Source: Candidatus Merdimorpha stercoravium
GTDB lineage: Bacteria > Bacteroidota > Bacteroidia > Flavobacteriales > UBA1820
DNA length: 9,479 nt
Assembly: GCA_018715295.1 (NCBI GenBank)
Contig: DVLY01000074.1
Coordinates: 1-9,479 of the forward strand
Direction: 5' to 3'
The translations under genes were made by a program, and so were the position numbers. Under the pieces are notes generated by a model that was not told the origin of the DNA, searched no databases, and worked only from the letters and a program-made list of their open reading frames with translations. Of the stretch, positions 1 through 7,640 are shown one piece after another; position 1 is the first letter of the stretch, and every line of letters begins with the position of its first letter.

Positions 1-242
1 CCGGACTGGTAGTGGTCATTGCCTTTGCCATGGTGTACAGTTCGGCTTCGATGGACCAGAAGGTGTATCGGATCAAGAACCTTACCGAGCAGAAAAACAC
101 CCTGGCCACCGAGTATGTGGAAATCCAGTCCCGGATCTCCCAGGTGAGGATGGAAAGCGGGATGCTCGACCGGTTTTCCGAGCAGGGGTTCAAACCGACC
201 GACCAGCCGGTCAATATGATACAAGTGGACAAAAAGAAGTGA
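1..242 (+). CDS. ftsL: FtsL-like cell division protein, 3' part
   Basis: This is the end of a small bitopic membrane protein, cut by the left window edge; 79 residues are readable from base 3 to the TGA at 240-242. The first visible residues (GLVVVIAFAMVYSS) are the end of a single transmembrane helix. They are followed by a polar helical stretch (about visible residues 20-60, rich in K, E, Q with spaced hydrophobics) typical of the FtsL periplasmic coiled coil. A short tail ends in lysines. Position directly before ftsI, with a 4-nt gap, is the classic place of ftsL. In the family, FtsL pairs with FtsQ and with FtsB where present, and activates FtsW-FtsI at the septum. The family is poorly conserved in sequence, so the call rests on topology, size and position. 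An internal GTG at 12 lies inside the membrane helix and is not a credible start; the true start is upstream of the window. Confidence 0.8.
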   Translation, partial: GLVVVIAFAMVYSSASMDQKVYRIKNLTEQKNTLATEYVEIQSRISQVRMESGMLDRFSEQGFKPTDQPVNMIQVDKKK

Positions 243-246
243 TCGG

Positions 247-2316
247 ATGATCGAACAGGGGACAGGACAGCCGACAGACGAACGGACGGAAACCCGGCAG
301 GGAGAGCGTCTGCAGGGTGTCTCGTACCTGTGGATCGGGGTGATGACGGTCGGGTTTCTCCTGGCGTTGGCGGCCGTGGCGTTTTTCATGTTCCGTATCG
401 CCGTTACGGGCGACGAACTCCGTCGCGAGGCGCGTTCCCGTCGTATCGAAGAGCGCGAGGTGCCTTCCCGCTGGGGCAACATCTACTCCTCGGACGGGTA
501 TCTGTTGGCTTCGACCGTGTTGCGTTACGACGTGTATTGGGATACTGCTGTACCTACCGACCAGACGTACAACGATACGAAGGAAAAAAAGAACATCTCG
601 GCCCTGTGCGATTCGATGGCCAAGTATTTCCCTACGCGGTCCTCGGCCGGATGGCGCAGGTATTTCGACGCGGCGCGCAAAAAGAAGAACCGCTATCTGC
701 GGGTAGCGACCGATATTTCCCAGGCCGACCGGGATCGGCTGCTCACCTTCCCGATCTTCGAATACTATGCCAAGAAGTCTTCGCCGGTGCGCAGCGGGCT
801 CATCGTCAAGGACTACTCCAAGCGCATCAACCCCCTGCGGGGAATGGGCGACCGTCTGATCGGCTATTCGGACGACAACCGGGCCTATGTCGGTGCCGAG
901 GGATATTACGTGCTCCAGCTCAAGGGTACTCCCGGGGTGCGGATGATGCAGCAGCTCCGGGGCGAATGGAAGCCTTTGGCCGACGGGAACAAGCGCGACC
1001 CGGTCGACGGGAAGGACTTGGTGCTCACCATCGACGCCAGCATCCAGAACATCGCCCACGAAGCATTGCAGGAACATTTGCTCAAATGGAACGCCGAGCG
1101 GGGCTGCGCCGTAGTGATGGACGTGAAGACCGGAGGCATCAAGGCTATGGTCAATCTGGGACGCATCGCGGAAGGGCAGTACGCCGAGGTGCTCAACTAT
1201 GCGGTGGGCGAGCGGAGCGACCCGGGTTCGACTTTCAAACTGATGTCCGTCCTGGCGCTTTTGGAAGAAGATGCCGCCGATACGGCGCAGAAGGTGGATA
1301 CCGAACGGGGTGTCTATACGATATACGGTCGCCACATCCGGGATTACAAGGCGGGCGGCTACGGGGTGGTTTCCCTTCGCAAGGCCTTTGTCAAGTCGTC
1401 CAATACGGGTATCGTCAAGACGGCTTATGAGGCTTTCAAGGACCACCAGGAGGATTTTATCGACCGTTTGTTCAAGATGCAGGTGGGGCAGAAGACGGGC
1501 ATCGACATCGCCGGTGAACCCGATCCGTACGTCCCTGTGCCGGGATCGCCCAAATGGTCGGGGATTTCCATGCCTTGGGTGTCGTACGGATACGAGGTGC
1601 AGCTCACCCCCTTGCAGACGCTCTCCCTCTACAACGCGGTGGCGCACGACGGGGTGTACCTTCAGCCGCATATCCTGGAGCAGGTGCGTCAGGGGGGTGA
1701 AGTGGTGGAGCGGGTGGCGCCCAAATCGCGCGGGAAAATCGCTTCGGACAAGAACATCAAGATCATGCAGGACCTTTTGCGCGGCGTGGTGGAAGACCGC
1801 GACGGTACGGCGCACAAGGCTTGTTACGATCCCGACCTGCGGCTGGCCGGGAAAACGGGTACCGCGCAGTACAATTACGGCCGGGGCGAGCCGATGCAGT
1901 ATATGGTGTCCTTTGCCGGGTATTTCCCGCACGACGACCCGCAGTATTCCCTGATCGTCTGCATCTACCGTCCTCAGGGATACGGTATTTCCGGCGGGGT
2001 GATCGCCGCGCCGGTGGTCAAGGACATTGCCGCGGGGATCTACCGGACCATGCCCCGTCAGCTGTACCGGTACGAAGGTCCCGAATCCGGCATGTACGAA
2101 CAGGCGGAAGAGGCGGCCCCCCGTCCCTCGATCGACGAAACGGCCCAGGTGATGCCCGATGTCAAGGGGCTTTACCCGGCCGATGTGGTCCCTGCCTTGG
2201 AACGGATGGGGCTCTCGGTGCGTGTGGAAGGCGGTACGGGCAAGATCACCCACCAGTCCCTGGCCAAGGGCAGCCGCCTGCGCAGCGGGGAAAAAGTAAT
2301 ATTGACGGCAAGATAA
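247..2316 (+). CDS. ftsI: FtsI-type class B penicillin-binding protein with C-terminal PASTA domain
   Basis: This 689-residue protein is the septal peptidoglycan D,D-transpeptidase, which cross-links glycan strands made by FtsW. A cytoplasmic tail (1-25) is followed by one membrane helix (about 27-52) and the N-terminal pedestal domain of class B PBPs (about 70-250, with the RWGNIYSSDGYLLAS segment at 75-89). The transpeptidase domain (about 257-600) carries all three active-site motifs: STFK at 328-331 (S328 is the acylated nucleophile), SSN at 384-386 and KTGT at 536-539. A single PASTA domain (about 634-689) ends the protein; such domains bind peptidoglycan or tune PBP activity. A SpoVD-like PBP has the same architecture, but the dcw position favours FtsI. 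The ATG is 4 nt after the ftsL stop and has no Shine-Dalgarno sequence. The stop is 8 nt before murE. Confidence 0.97.
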   Translation: MIEQGTGQPTDERTETRQGERLQGVSYLWIGVMTVGFLLALAAVAFFMFRIAVTGDELRREARSRRIEEREVPSRWGNIYSSDGYLLASTVLRYDVYWDTAVPTDQTYNDTKEKKNISALCDSMAKYFPTRSSAGWRRYFDAARKKKNRYLRVATDISQADRDRLLTFPIFEYYAKKSSPVRSGLIVKDYSKRINPLRGMGDRLIGYSDDNRAYVGAEGYYVLQLKGTPGVRMMQQLRGEWKPLADGNKRDPVDGKDLVLTIDASIQNIAHEALQEHLLKWNAERGCAVVMDVKTGGIKAMVNLGRIAEGQYAEVLNYAVGERSDPGSTFKLMSVLALLEEDAADTAQKVDTERGVYTIYGRHIRDYKAGGYGVVSLRKAFVKSSNTGIVKTAYEAFKDHQEDFIDRLFKMQVGQKTGIDIAGEPDPYVPVPGSPKWSGISMPWVSYGYEVQLTPLQTLSLYNAVAHDGVYLQPHILEQVRQGGEVVERVAPKSRGKIASDKNIKIMQDLLRGVVEDRDGTAHKACYDPDLRLAGKTGTAQYNYGRGEPMQYMVSFAGYFPHDDPQYSLIVCIYRPQGYGISGGVIAAPVVKDIAAGIYRTMPRQLYRYEGPESGMYEQAEEAAPRPSIDETAQVMPDVKGLYPADVVPALERMGLSVRVEGGTGKITHQSLAKGSRLRSGEKVILTAR

Positions 2317-2324
2317 CCACGACC

Positions 2325-3818
2325 ATGGACAAGGAAGAAAAGACGACCAAGACCTTACAAGAAGTGCTCGCCGGGGTCCCGCACCGTTTGCTCGGCGGGA
2401 GGGAGGACCTGCCTCTGGCCGGGCTTTCGTTCGATTCGCGGGCGGTGGTGCCTTCCGGTGCTTTTGTCGCCATCGAAGGTACGGCGGCCGACGGACACGA
2501 CTACATTGACCAGGCGATCCGCGCAGGGGCTTGTGCGGTGGTGCTGCGCAAGACGCCCGGGGAGTTGCTCCCCGGGGTCGCCTACGTGCAGGTCGAGGAC
2601 ACTTCGCGGGCCTTGGCGCTGATGGCCCGGGCGTTTTACGACAACCCGACTTCGCGCATCGCCCTGGTGGGCGTGACGGGAACCAACGGAAAGACGACGA
2701 CGGCGACGCTGTTGTATCAGGTGTTCCGTTCGATGGGGTATCGCTGCGGGCTGTTCTCCACGGTGGAGAATATCCTCGGCGAGGAGCACATCCCCGCCCG
2801 GCAGACCACTCCGGACATCCTCACGCTCAATGCTTCGCTGGATCGGATGGCGCGGCAGGGGTGTACGCATTGCTTTATGGAGGTCAGCTCCCATGCCTTG
2901 GCTCAGCAGCGGGTGGCGGGGCTGGATTTCCGGGGGGCGATCTTCTCCAACCTGACGCACGACCATCTGGACTACCACAAGACCTTCGCCGGATACCGCG
3001 ATGCCAAAAAACGCCTGTTCGATTCGCTCGCTCCCGATGCTTTTGCGCTGGTCAATGCGGACGACCGCAACGGGGCCTACATGCTGCAAAACACCCGGGC
3101 GCGGAAATACACGTATTCGTTGGCCTCGGTGTCCGATTTCAAGGCCCGGATTCTGGAGAACACCTTCGAAGGAATGGAACTCGAGATCGACGGCCGCCAG
3201 GTGTGGTTGCCTTTGGTCGGGCGATTCAACGCGTACAACGCCCTGGCGATCTATGCCACGGCGGTGCTGCTGGGCTGCGAACCCACCCGGGCTCTGGAGG
3301 CGCTCAGCCGTCAGCGCGGGGTGCACGGGCGGTTTGAGAACTGGACTTCCCCCTCCGGGGTGGTGTGCATCGTCGATTATGCCCATACGCCCGATGCGCT
3401 GGACAATGTCATCCGCACGGTCAACCAACTGCGCACGGGCAACGAAACCTTCACCGTGGTGGCGGGGTGCGGGGGCGACCGCGACCGTACCAAGCGCCCG
3501 GAGATGGCGGCTATCGTGGCCGAAGGGGCCGATCGGGCCATTTTCACTTCGGACAATCCCCGCAGCGAAGACCCGATGGACATCCTCGAAGAGATGATGG
3601 CCGGTGTGCCGGCCGAGCGCACCGCCCGTGTGCTGGTCAATCCCGACCGTCGGCAGGCGATCCGCACGGCGGTGGCGATGGCCGGGAAGGGCGACATCAT
3701 CCTGGTAGCGGGCAAAGGGCACGAGACTTACCAGGAGGTCAAGGGGGTGCGCACGCATTTCGACGACATGGAACAGCTGCGCGAGGCATTTGCCGCTTCG
3801 GTCGCGGAGAAACGGTAA
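2325..3818 (+). CDS. murE: UDP-MurNAc-L-Ala-D-Glu:meso-diaminopimelate ligase (MurE)
   Basis: This 497-residue cytoplasmic Mur ligase adds the third residue of the stem peptide to UDP-MurNAc-L-Ala-D-Glu with ATP. The N-terminal domain (about 1-105) holds the UDP-binding fold. The central ATPase domain has the P-loop GTNGKTT (119-125), the MEVSSHAL segment (185-192) and DHLDYH (213-218). K228 aligns with the lysine that is carbamylated in E. coli MurE. The C-terminal domain has DNPR at 410-413, the signature of meso-DAP rather than L-lysine specificity, and GKGHE at 463-467. Length matches the family. The reading frame is open well upstream into ftsI, but the upstream part translates to out-of-frame PBP sequence; the ATG at 2325, 8 nt after the ftsI stop, gives a normal MurE N terminus. 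No Shine-Dalgarno sequence precedes it. It is the only Mur ligase in the window. Confidence 0.98.
   Translation: MDKEEKTTKTLQEVLAGVPHRLLGGREDLPLAGLSFDSRAVVPSGAFVAIEGTAADGHDYIDQAIRAGACAVVLRKTPGELLPGVAYVQVEDTSRALALMARAFYDNPTSRIALVGVTGTNGKTTTATLLYQVFRSMGYRCGLFSTVENILGEEHIPARQTTPDILTLNASLDRMARQGCTHCFMEVSSHALAQQRVAGLDFRGAIFSNLTHDHLDYHKTFAGYRDAKKRLFDSLAPDAFALVNADDRNGAYMLQNTRARKYTYSLASVSDFKARILENTFEGMELEIDGRQVWLPLVGRFNAYNALAIYATAVLLGCEPTRALEALSRQRGVHGRFENWTSPSGVVCIVDYAHTPDALDNVIRTVNQLRTGNETFTVVAGCGGDRDRTKRPEMAAIVAEGADRAIFTSDNPRSEDPMDILEEMMAGVPAERTARVLVNPDRRQAIRTAVAMAGKGDIILVAGKGHETYQEVKGVRTHFDDMEQLREAFAASVAEKR
2556..2576. repeat. Perfect 9-bp GC-rich inverted repeat inside murE
   Basis: The arms CCCGGGGAG (2556-2564) and CTCCCCGGG (2568-2576) are exact reverse complements, separated by only three bases (TTG). 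In RNA this would form a tight and very stable hairpin. It lies within the codons for residues 78-84 of MurE (PGELLPG). No run of T follows, so it is not an intrinsic terminator. It may be a chance product of GC-rich proline and glycine codons, or it may slow ribosomes between the first and second MurE domains. Confidence 0.6.
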
Positions 3819-3857
3819 CGGTACAAGGATAAAGAAGATAAAATACACGGAAGGGAC

Positions 3858-5111
3858 ATGATATACTACCTGTTCAACTATTTGGATCGCGTGTGCGATT
3901 TTCCCGGGGCGGGGATGTTCAATTACATCAGTTTCCGGGGATCGGCCGCTTTTCTGCTCTCGCTGATCATCGCCCTGGTGTTCGGCAAGAAGATCATCCG
4001 TTTCTTGCGCCGCAAGCAGATCGGCGAAACGGTGCGGCATTTGGGCTTGGCCGGGCAGGAGGAAAAGGCCGGCACTCCGACGATGGGCGGGGTGATCATC
4101 ATCCTGGCGACGGTCGTGCCGGTGCTGCTCTTTGCCCGCCTGGACAATATCTACCTCGTGCTGCTGCTCATAACGACGCTTTGGATGGGGGCGATCGGGT
4201 TTCTGGACGATTACATCAAGGTCTTCCGCAAAAACAAGGACGGGCTCAAAGGCCGCTTCAAAATAGTGGGGCAGGTAGGCCTGGGCTTGCTGGTGGGCTG
4301 TGTACTGTATTTCAGCCCGCAGGTAACCATCCGCGAGGCTTCGCCCGAACGCACGGCCGTGGTGCAGGCGGTCGGCGGGGCGGAAAGCGCGCCGGGTGAA
4401 GGGCAGGAACGCTTTCTCCAGGCCGAGGAGCACTCCACCAAGACCACGATCCCCTTTGTCAAGAACAACGAGTTCGACTATGCGTACCTGATCAGTTGGT
4501 TGGGCGACAATTACCGCGACTGGGTATGGCTCCTGTTCATTCCCGTGGTCATCTTCATCATCACCGCCGTCTCGAACGGGGCCAATCTGACCGACGGCAT
4601 CGACGGGTTGGCGGCCGGGACGTCCGCTGTCCAGGCTTCGGTGTTGGGACTGTTCGCCTGGCTGTCGGGCAACATCATTTTTGCCGATTACCTCAACATC
4701 ATGTACATCCCCGATGTGGGCGAGTTGATGGTATTCATCTGCGCGTTCGTAGGGGCGCTGATCGGATTTTTGTGGTACAACGCTTATCCGGCGCAGGTGT
4801 TCATGGGCGATACGGGCTCTCTGACCATCGGCGGGATCATCGCGGTGCTGGCCATCTGCGTGCGCAAGGAACTGCTCCTGCCGTTGATCTCGGGGATATT
4901 TCTGGTAGAAGCGCTTTCGGTGATGATCCAGGTGTCGTACTTCAAGTACACCAAGCGCAAGTACGGGCAGGGACGGAGGATTTTCCTGATGGCGCCCCTG
5001 CATCACCATTACCAGAAGAAAGGCCTGCACGAGAGCAAGATCGTTACCCGGTTTTGGATCATCTCGGTATTCCTGGCGGTATTGAGCATCGTTACCCTTA
5101 AGATCAGATAA
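3858..5111 (+). CDS. mraY: Phospho-MurNAc-pentapeptide transferase (MraY), lipid I synthase
   Basis: This 417-residue polytopic membrane enzyme moves phospho-MurNAc-pentapeptide from UDP to undecaprenyl phosphate, making lipid I on the inner face of the membrane. Visible family motifs are KAGTPTMGG (70-78), the D117-D118 pair followed by K121, [10 protein letters not shown] (243-252), FMGDTG (315-320) with its conserved aspartate D318, and the HHH triplet at 382-384. About ten hydrophobic helices can be drawn. The protein is longer than the roughly 360 residues of E. coli MraY, mainly because the TM4-TM5 loop (about 152-222) is expanded with a charged, Ala/Gly/Glu-rich segment. The start is the ATG at 3858, 39 nt after murE across an A-rich spacer, the longest gap in the window. 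The next gene is ftsW after only 18 nt; murD, normally found here, is absent. Confidence 0.98.
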   Translation: MIYYLFNYLDRVCDFPGAGMFNYISFRGSAAFLLSLIIALVFGKKIIRFLRRKQIGETVRHLGLAGQEEKAGTPTMGGVIIILATVVPVLLFARLDNIYLVLLLITTLWMGAIGFLDDYIKVFRKNKDGLKGRFKIVGQVGLGLLVGCVLYFSPQVTIREASPERTAVVQAVGGAESAPGEGQERFLQAEEHSTKTTIPFVKNNEFDYAYLISWLGDNYRDWVWLLFIPVVIFIITAVSNGANLTDGIDGLAAGTSAVQASVLGLFAWLSGNIIFADYLNIMYIPDVGELMVFICAFVGALIGFLWYNAYPAQVFMGDTGSLTIGGIIAVLAICVRKELLLPLISGIFLVEALSVMIQVSYFKYTKRKYGQGRRIFLMAPLHHHYQKKGLHESKIVTRFWIISVFLAVLSIVTLKIR

Positions 5112-5129
5112 TAAAACGAGGAAAAAGGC

Positions 5130-6473
5130 ATGAAAAACCCTGCGGACGGCATTCTGCGTATCGACTTCCACATCCTGCGCCACGGAGACAAGGTCATCTG
5201 GGGGGTGGTCATCCTGCTGTTGCTCTTCTCCCTGCTGGGGGTCATCAGCACCAGTACCATCCGCCAGGTGAGCAGCATCTCCTCGGTCTTTATCACCTTT
5301 GCGCGGGACGTGCTGGCCGGGGTACTGTCGATGTTTCTGGCGTATTGGCTGAATTACCGTCTGTACCGGGGGCTGACATGGATCGTGGTGGTGCTCACCA
5401 TCGGTGCGTTGGTATGGGCGTTTTTCTCGGGGACGGTCATCGAAGGGCAGAACGCCGGACGTTGGGTGCGGGTGCTCGGGTTCAGCTTTCAGCCTTCAGC
5501 CTTTGCGCTGATCGCGATGGTCATGTTTACGGCGCGCTATCTGGAAAAATACAGCCGCGACCCGCAGAGGATGCTCGGCTGGAAACACCGGGTGATCGAC
5601 CTTTGGGGGCCGGTTCTGGTGATGGCGGCGCTGATCATCCCGCACAACCTCTCGACGGGGCTCATCTTCCTGTTTTCGTTTTACGTGATGTTGGTCATCG
5701 GGCGGTACCCCTTCAAGCATATCGTGGTTACGGTGCTGGCGTTCATTCTGGGGGCGGCGCTGGTCTTCGGCGCTTATAAGATGAATCGCGATCTCTTCGA
5801 AGGAAGCCGCGTAGGTACTTGGATGGCGCGCATCGAAAACTACGTCTCCCGTTCGAAAAGCAAGGAAATGTCCAAGGAGGAACGGGAAAAATATCTCCAG
5901 ATTACGGCCGCGCAGACGGCCATTGCCCTGGGGGGAAGCCTTCCGGCGGCCGGACCGGGAAAGAGCATCCAAAAGTATTTCCTCTCGCAGGCGGACAGCG
6001 ATTTTATCTTTTCCATCCTGGTGGAGGAATACAGCGTGGTAGGCGGAGCGTTTATCCTGTTGCTCTTTGCCGTATTTGCCGTTCGGGTTACGGTGCAGGC
6101 GCTGCGGGTGGAGGACCTCTTCGGCCTGTTGGTCTTGTGCGGGTTGCTGTGCGTGATCATGTGCCAGGCCATCGTCCACACGGGGGTCAATGTGGGGATG
6201 TTGCCCGTTACGGGTCAGAACCTCCCGTTTATCAGTTCCGGAGGAACGTCCATCATCGCTTCGTGTCTGATGGTGGGCATCATGCAGAAGATCATCATGA
6301 ACGCCCGGGAGAAAACGCCGCTCCCCCCGCTTCCCTCTTCGCCGTCTTCCGATCCCCGGCCGCAGCAGCCGGAGGCCGCCGCGCAGGAAGAAGAAAACGA
6401 CATCCCGGAGGAGGATGCCCCCGAGGAACAAAAGAGGCAGGAGAAGGCTCGACAAATACTCGAAAATATATGA
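5130..6473 (+). CDS. ftsW: Septal peptidoglycan polymerase FtsW (SEDS family)
   Basis: This 447-residue SEDS-family membrane protein polymerises lipid II into glycan strands at the septum, working with FtsI. About ten membrane helices are visible between residues 22 and 390, with the large periplasmic loop at about 215-300. Typical segments are GQNAGRWVRVLG (106-117), KSIQKYFLSQADSDFIFSILVEE (from 278 on, with the conserved aspartate D291 before FIF), and VTGQNLPFISSGGTS (360-374). Two motifs deviate from the E. coli type: QPSAFAL (121-127) stands where QPSExxK is usual, and PHNLST (171-176) stands where a PDLGT-like sequence is usual. A hydrophilic tail (391-447) is first rich in Pro/Ser and then in Glu/Lys. 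FtsW rather than RodA is favoured by its place between mraY and murG. A GAGG at 5117-5120 is a weak possible ribosome binding site. The gene overlaps murG by 4 nt. Confidence 0.95.
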   Translation: MKNPADGILRIDFHILRHGDKVIWGVVILLLLFSLLGVISTSTIRQVSSISSVFITFARDVLAGVLSMFLAYWLNYRLYRGLTWIVVVLTIGALVWAFFSGTVIEGQNAGRWVRVLGFSFQPSAFALIAMVMFTARYLEKYSRDPQRMLGWKHRVIDLWGPVLVMAALIIPHNLSTGLIFLFSFYVMLVIGRYPFKHIVVTVLAFILGAALVFGAYKMNRDLFEGSRVGTWMARIENYVSRSKSKEMSKEEREKYLQITAAQTAIALGGSLPAAGPGKSIQKYFLSQADSDFIFSILVEEYSVVGGAFILLLFAVFAVRVTVQALRVEDLFGLLVLCGLLCVIMCQAIVHTGVNVGMLPVTGQNLPFISSGGTSIIASCLMVGIMQKIIMNAREKTPLPPLPSSPSSDPRPQQPEAAAQEEENDIPEEDAPEEQKRQEKARQILENI

Positions 6474-7618
6474 CATCGCACAAAAAACCCTATCGGATCA
6501 TCTTGAGCGGAGGAGGCACCGGCGGACATATATTCCCGGCGGTATCCATTGCCGACGAATTGCGCCGGAGACATCCCGATGCCGACATCCTGTTCGTGGG
6601 GGCGCAGGGGCGCATGGAAATGACGCGCGTGCCCGAAGCAGGATACCGCATCGTGGGGCTGCCCATTGCGGGCATCCAGCGTTCGCTCTCCCTGTCGAAT
6701 CTGGCGGTTCCCTTCAAGGTGATTTCCAGCCTGTGGCGGGCCCGCAGCATCGTCCGTCGGTTCCGTCCCGATGTGGTCATCGGTACAGGAGGATATGCCA
6801 GCGCTCCGGTGCTGTTTGCCGCTTCGCTGGCGGGGGTTCCCACCCTCATCCAGGAGCAAAACGGTTTTGCGGGGCTGACCAACCGGATCCTTTCCCGCCG
6901 TGCGCGGGTCATCTGCGTGGCATACGAGGGATTGGAGAAGGTTTTCCCACGGGAGAAGATCGTCTTTACCGGCAATCCGGTGCGCAGCAGCATTACCGAT
7001 GCAGGACTTTCCCAACGTCAGGCCAAGGAGACCTTCGGGTTGAATACCGAAAAGAAAACCTTCCTGGTGCTCGGGGGCTCGCTCGGAGCGCGGGCGATCA
7101 ACGAAGCGGTGTATGCCAACCTGGATATTTTTCTGGAAAACAGCGCGCAACTCCTCTGGCAATGCGGCCGGACGTACTACGCCCGTTACCGCGAGATGCT
7201 CGATCGGCTTATCGAGGCGTATCCGGACAAACATTATGCCTCCCGGGTGGCACTGCTTCCCTTTATCTCCGAGATGGACATCGCTTTTGCGGCCGCGGAT
7301 GCCGTGATCTCCCGTTCGGGGGCGGGTACCTTGTCGGAACTCTGCATCGTGGGCAAACCGGCCATCCTCATCCCTTCGCCCAACGTGGCGGAAGACCACC
7401 AGCGGCACAATGCCCAGGCGCTTTCCAGCCGCTCGGCGGCCATCCTGATCCCGGAGAGCGAAAAGCTGCCTTTCGAGTTGGGCGATGCCGTGATGCGGCT
7501 GATCAAGGACCCGGCATTGTGCCAGGACCTTTCCCGCAATATCTCCGAGATGGCGCGCCCCCACGCGACTTCCGATATTGTGGATCAGGTGGAAAAACTG
7601 TTGAAAGAAAAACGATAA
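6470..7618 (+). CDS. murG: UDP-GlcNAc:lipid I GlcNAc transferase (MurG), lipid II synthase
   Basis: This 382-residue GT28-family enzyme adds GlcNAc from UDP-GlcNAc to lipid I at the cytoplasmic membrane face, making lipid II. The N-terminal domain has the glycine-rich loop GGGTGGH (14-20), the second loop GTGGYAS (105-111) and QEQNGFAGLTNR (128-139), where many relatives have HEQN. The C-terminal domain has TGNPVR (167-172), GGSLGA (202-207), SRSGAGTLSE (281-290) and NVAEDHQRHNA (305-315), which together form the UDP-GlcNAc site. Length is normal. The start ATG at 6470 overlaps the ftsW stop (ATGA), which implies translational coupling. The frame stays open far upstream inside ftsW, but that part is an out-of-frame reading of ftsW. 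The gene is followed by ftsQ after 22 nt; murC, usual in this place, is absent. Confidence 0.98.
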   Translation: MTSHKKPYRIILSGGGTGGHIFPAVSIADELRRRHPDADILFVGAQGRMEMTRVPEAGYRIVGLPIAGIQRSLSLSNLAVPFKVISSLWRARSIVRRFRPDVVIGTGGYASAPVLFAASLAGVPTLIQEQNGFAGLTNRILSRRARVICVAYEGLEKVFPREKIVFTGNPVRSSITDAGLSQRQAKETFGLNTEKKTFLVLGGSLGARAINEAVYANLDIFLENSAQLLWQCGRTYYARYREMLDRLIEAYPDKHYASRVALLPFISEMDIAFAAADAVISRSGAGTLSELCIVGKPAILIPSPNVAEDHQRHNAQALSSRSAAILIPESEKLPFELGDAVMRLIKDPALCQDLSRNISEMARPHATSDIVDQVEKLLKEKR

Positions 7619-7640
7619 CCCTTCGACCCCTCGGTTCGCT

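Noticed and set aside
1492..1500. A second KTG triplet in FtsI (residues 416-418)
   Set aside because: It is too close to the SSN motif and lacks the following T/S-A context; the true KTG is at residues 536-538.
211..2253. A 680-codon open frame on the - strand opposite ftsI
   Set aside because: Same cause: it mirrors the codon pattern of ftsI and shows the same His/Arg/Gly-rich composition without any family motif.
1821..2324. Upstream extension of the murE frame into ftsI
   Set aside because: The added residues are an Arg/Gly/Pro-rich out-of-frame reading of ftsI; the ATG at 2325 gives the normal MurE N terminus and length.
3600..3616. Short inverted repeat GGCCGG/CCGGCC in murE
   Set aside because: A 6-bp stem of G and C alone is expected by chance in DNA this GC-rich, and it is inside a conserved coding region with no T-tract after it.
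3819..3857. Possible promoter or terminator in the A-rich spacer before mraY
   Set aside because: No TAnnTTTG or well-placed TTTG is present and no hairpin can be drawn; it looks like a plain leader for mraY within the operon.
2355..5183. A 942-codon open frame on the - strand across murE and mraY
   Set aside because: It is antisense to two clearly conserved genes. Its product is rich in His, Arg, Gln, Asp and Pro with no recognisable domain. GC-rich codon use with few TTA, CTA and TCA codons keeps this antisense frame open.
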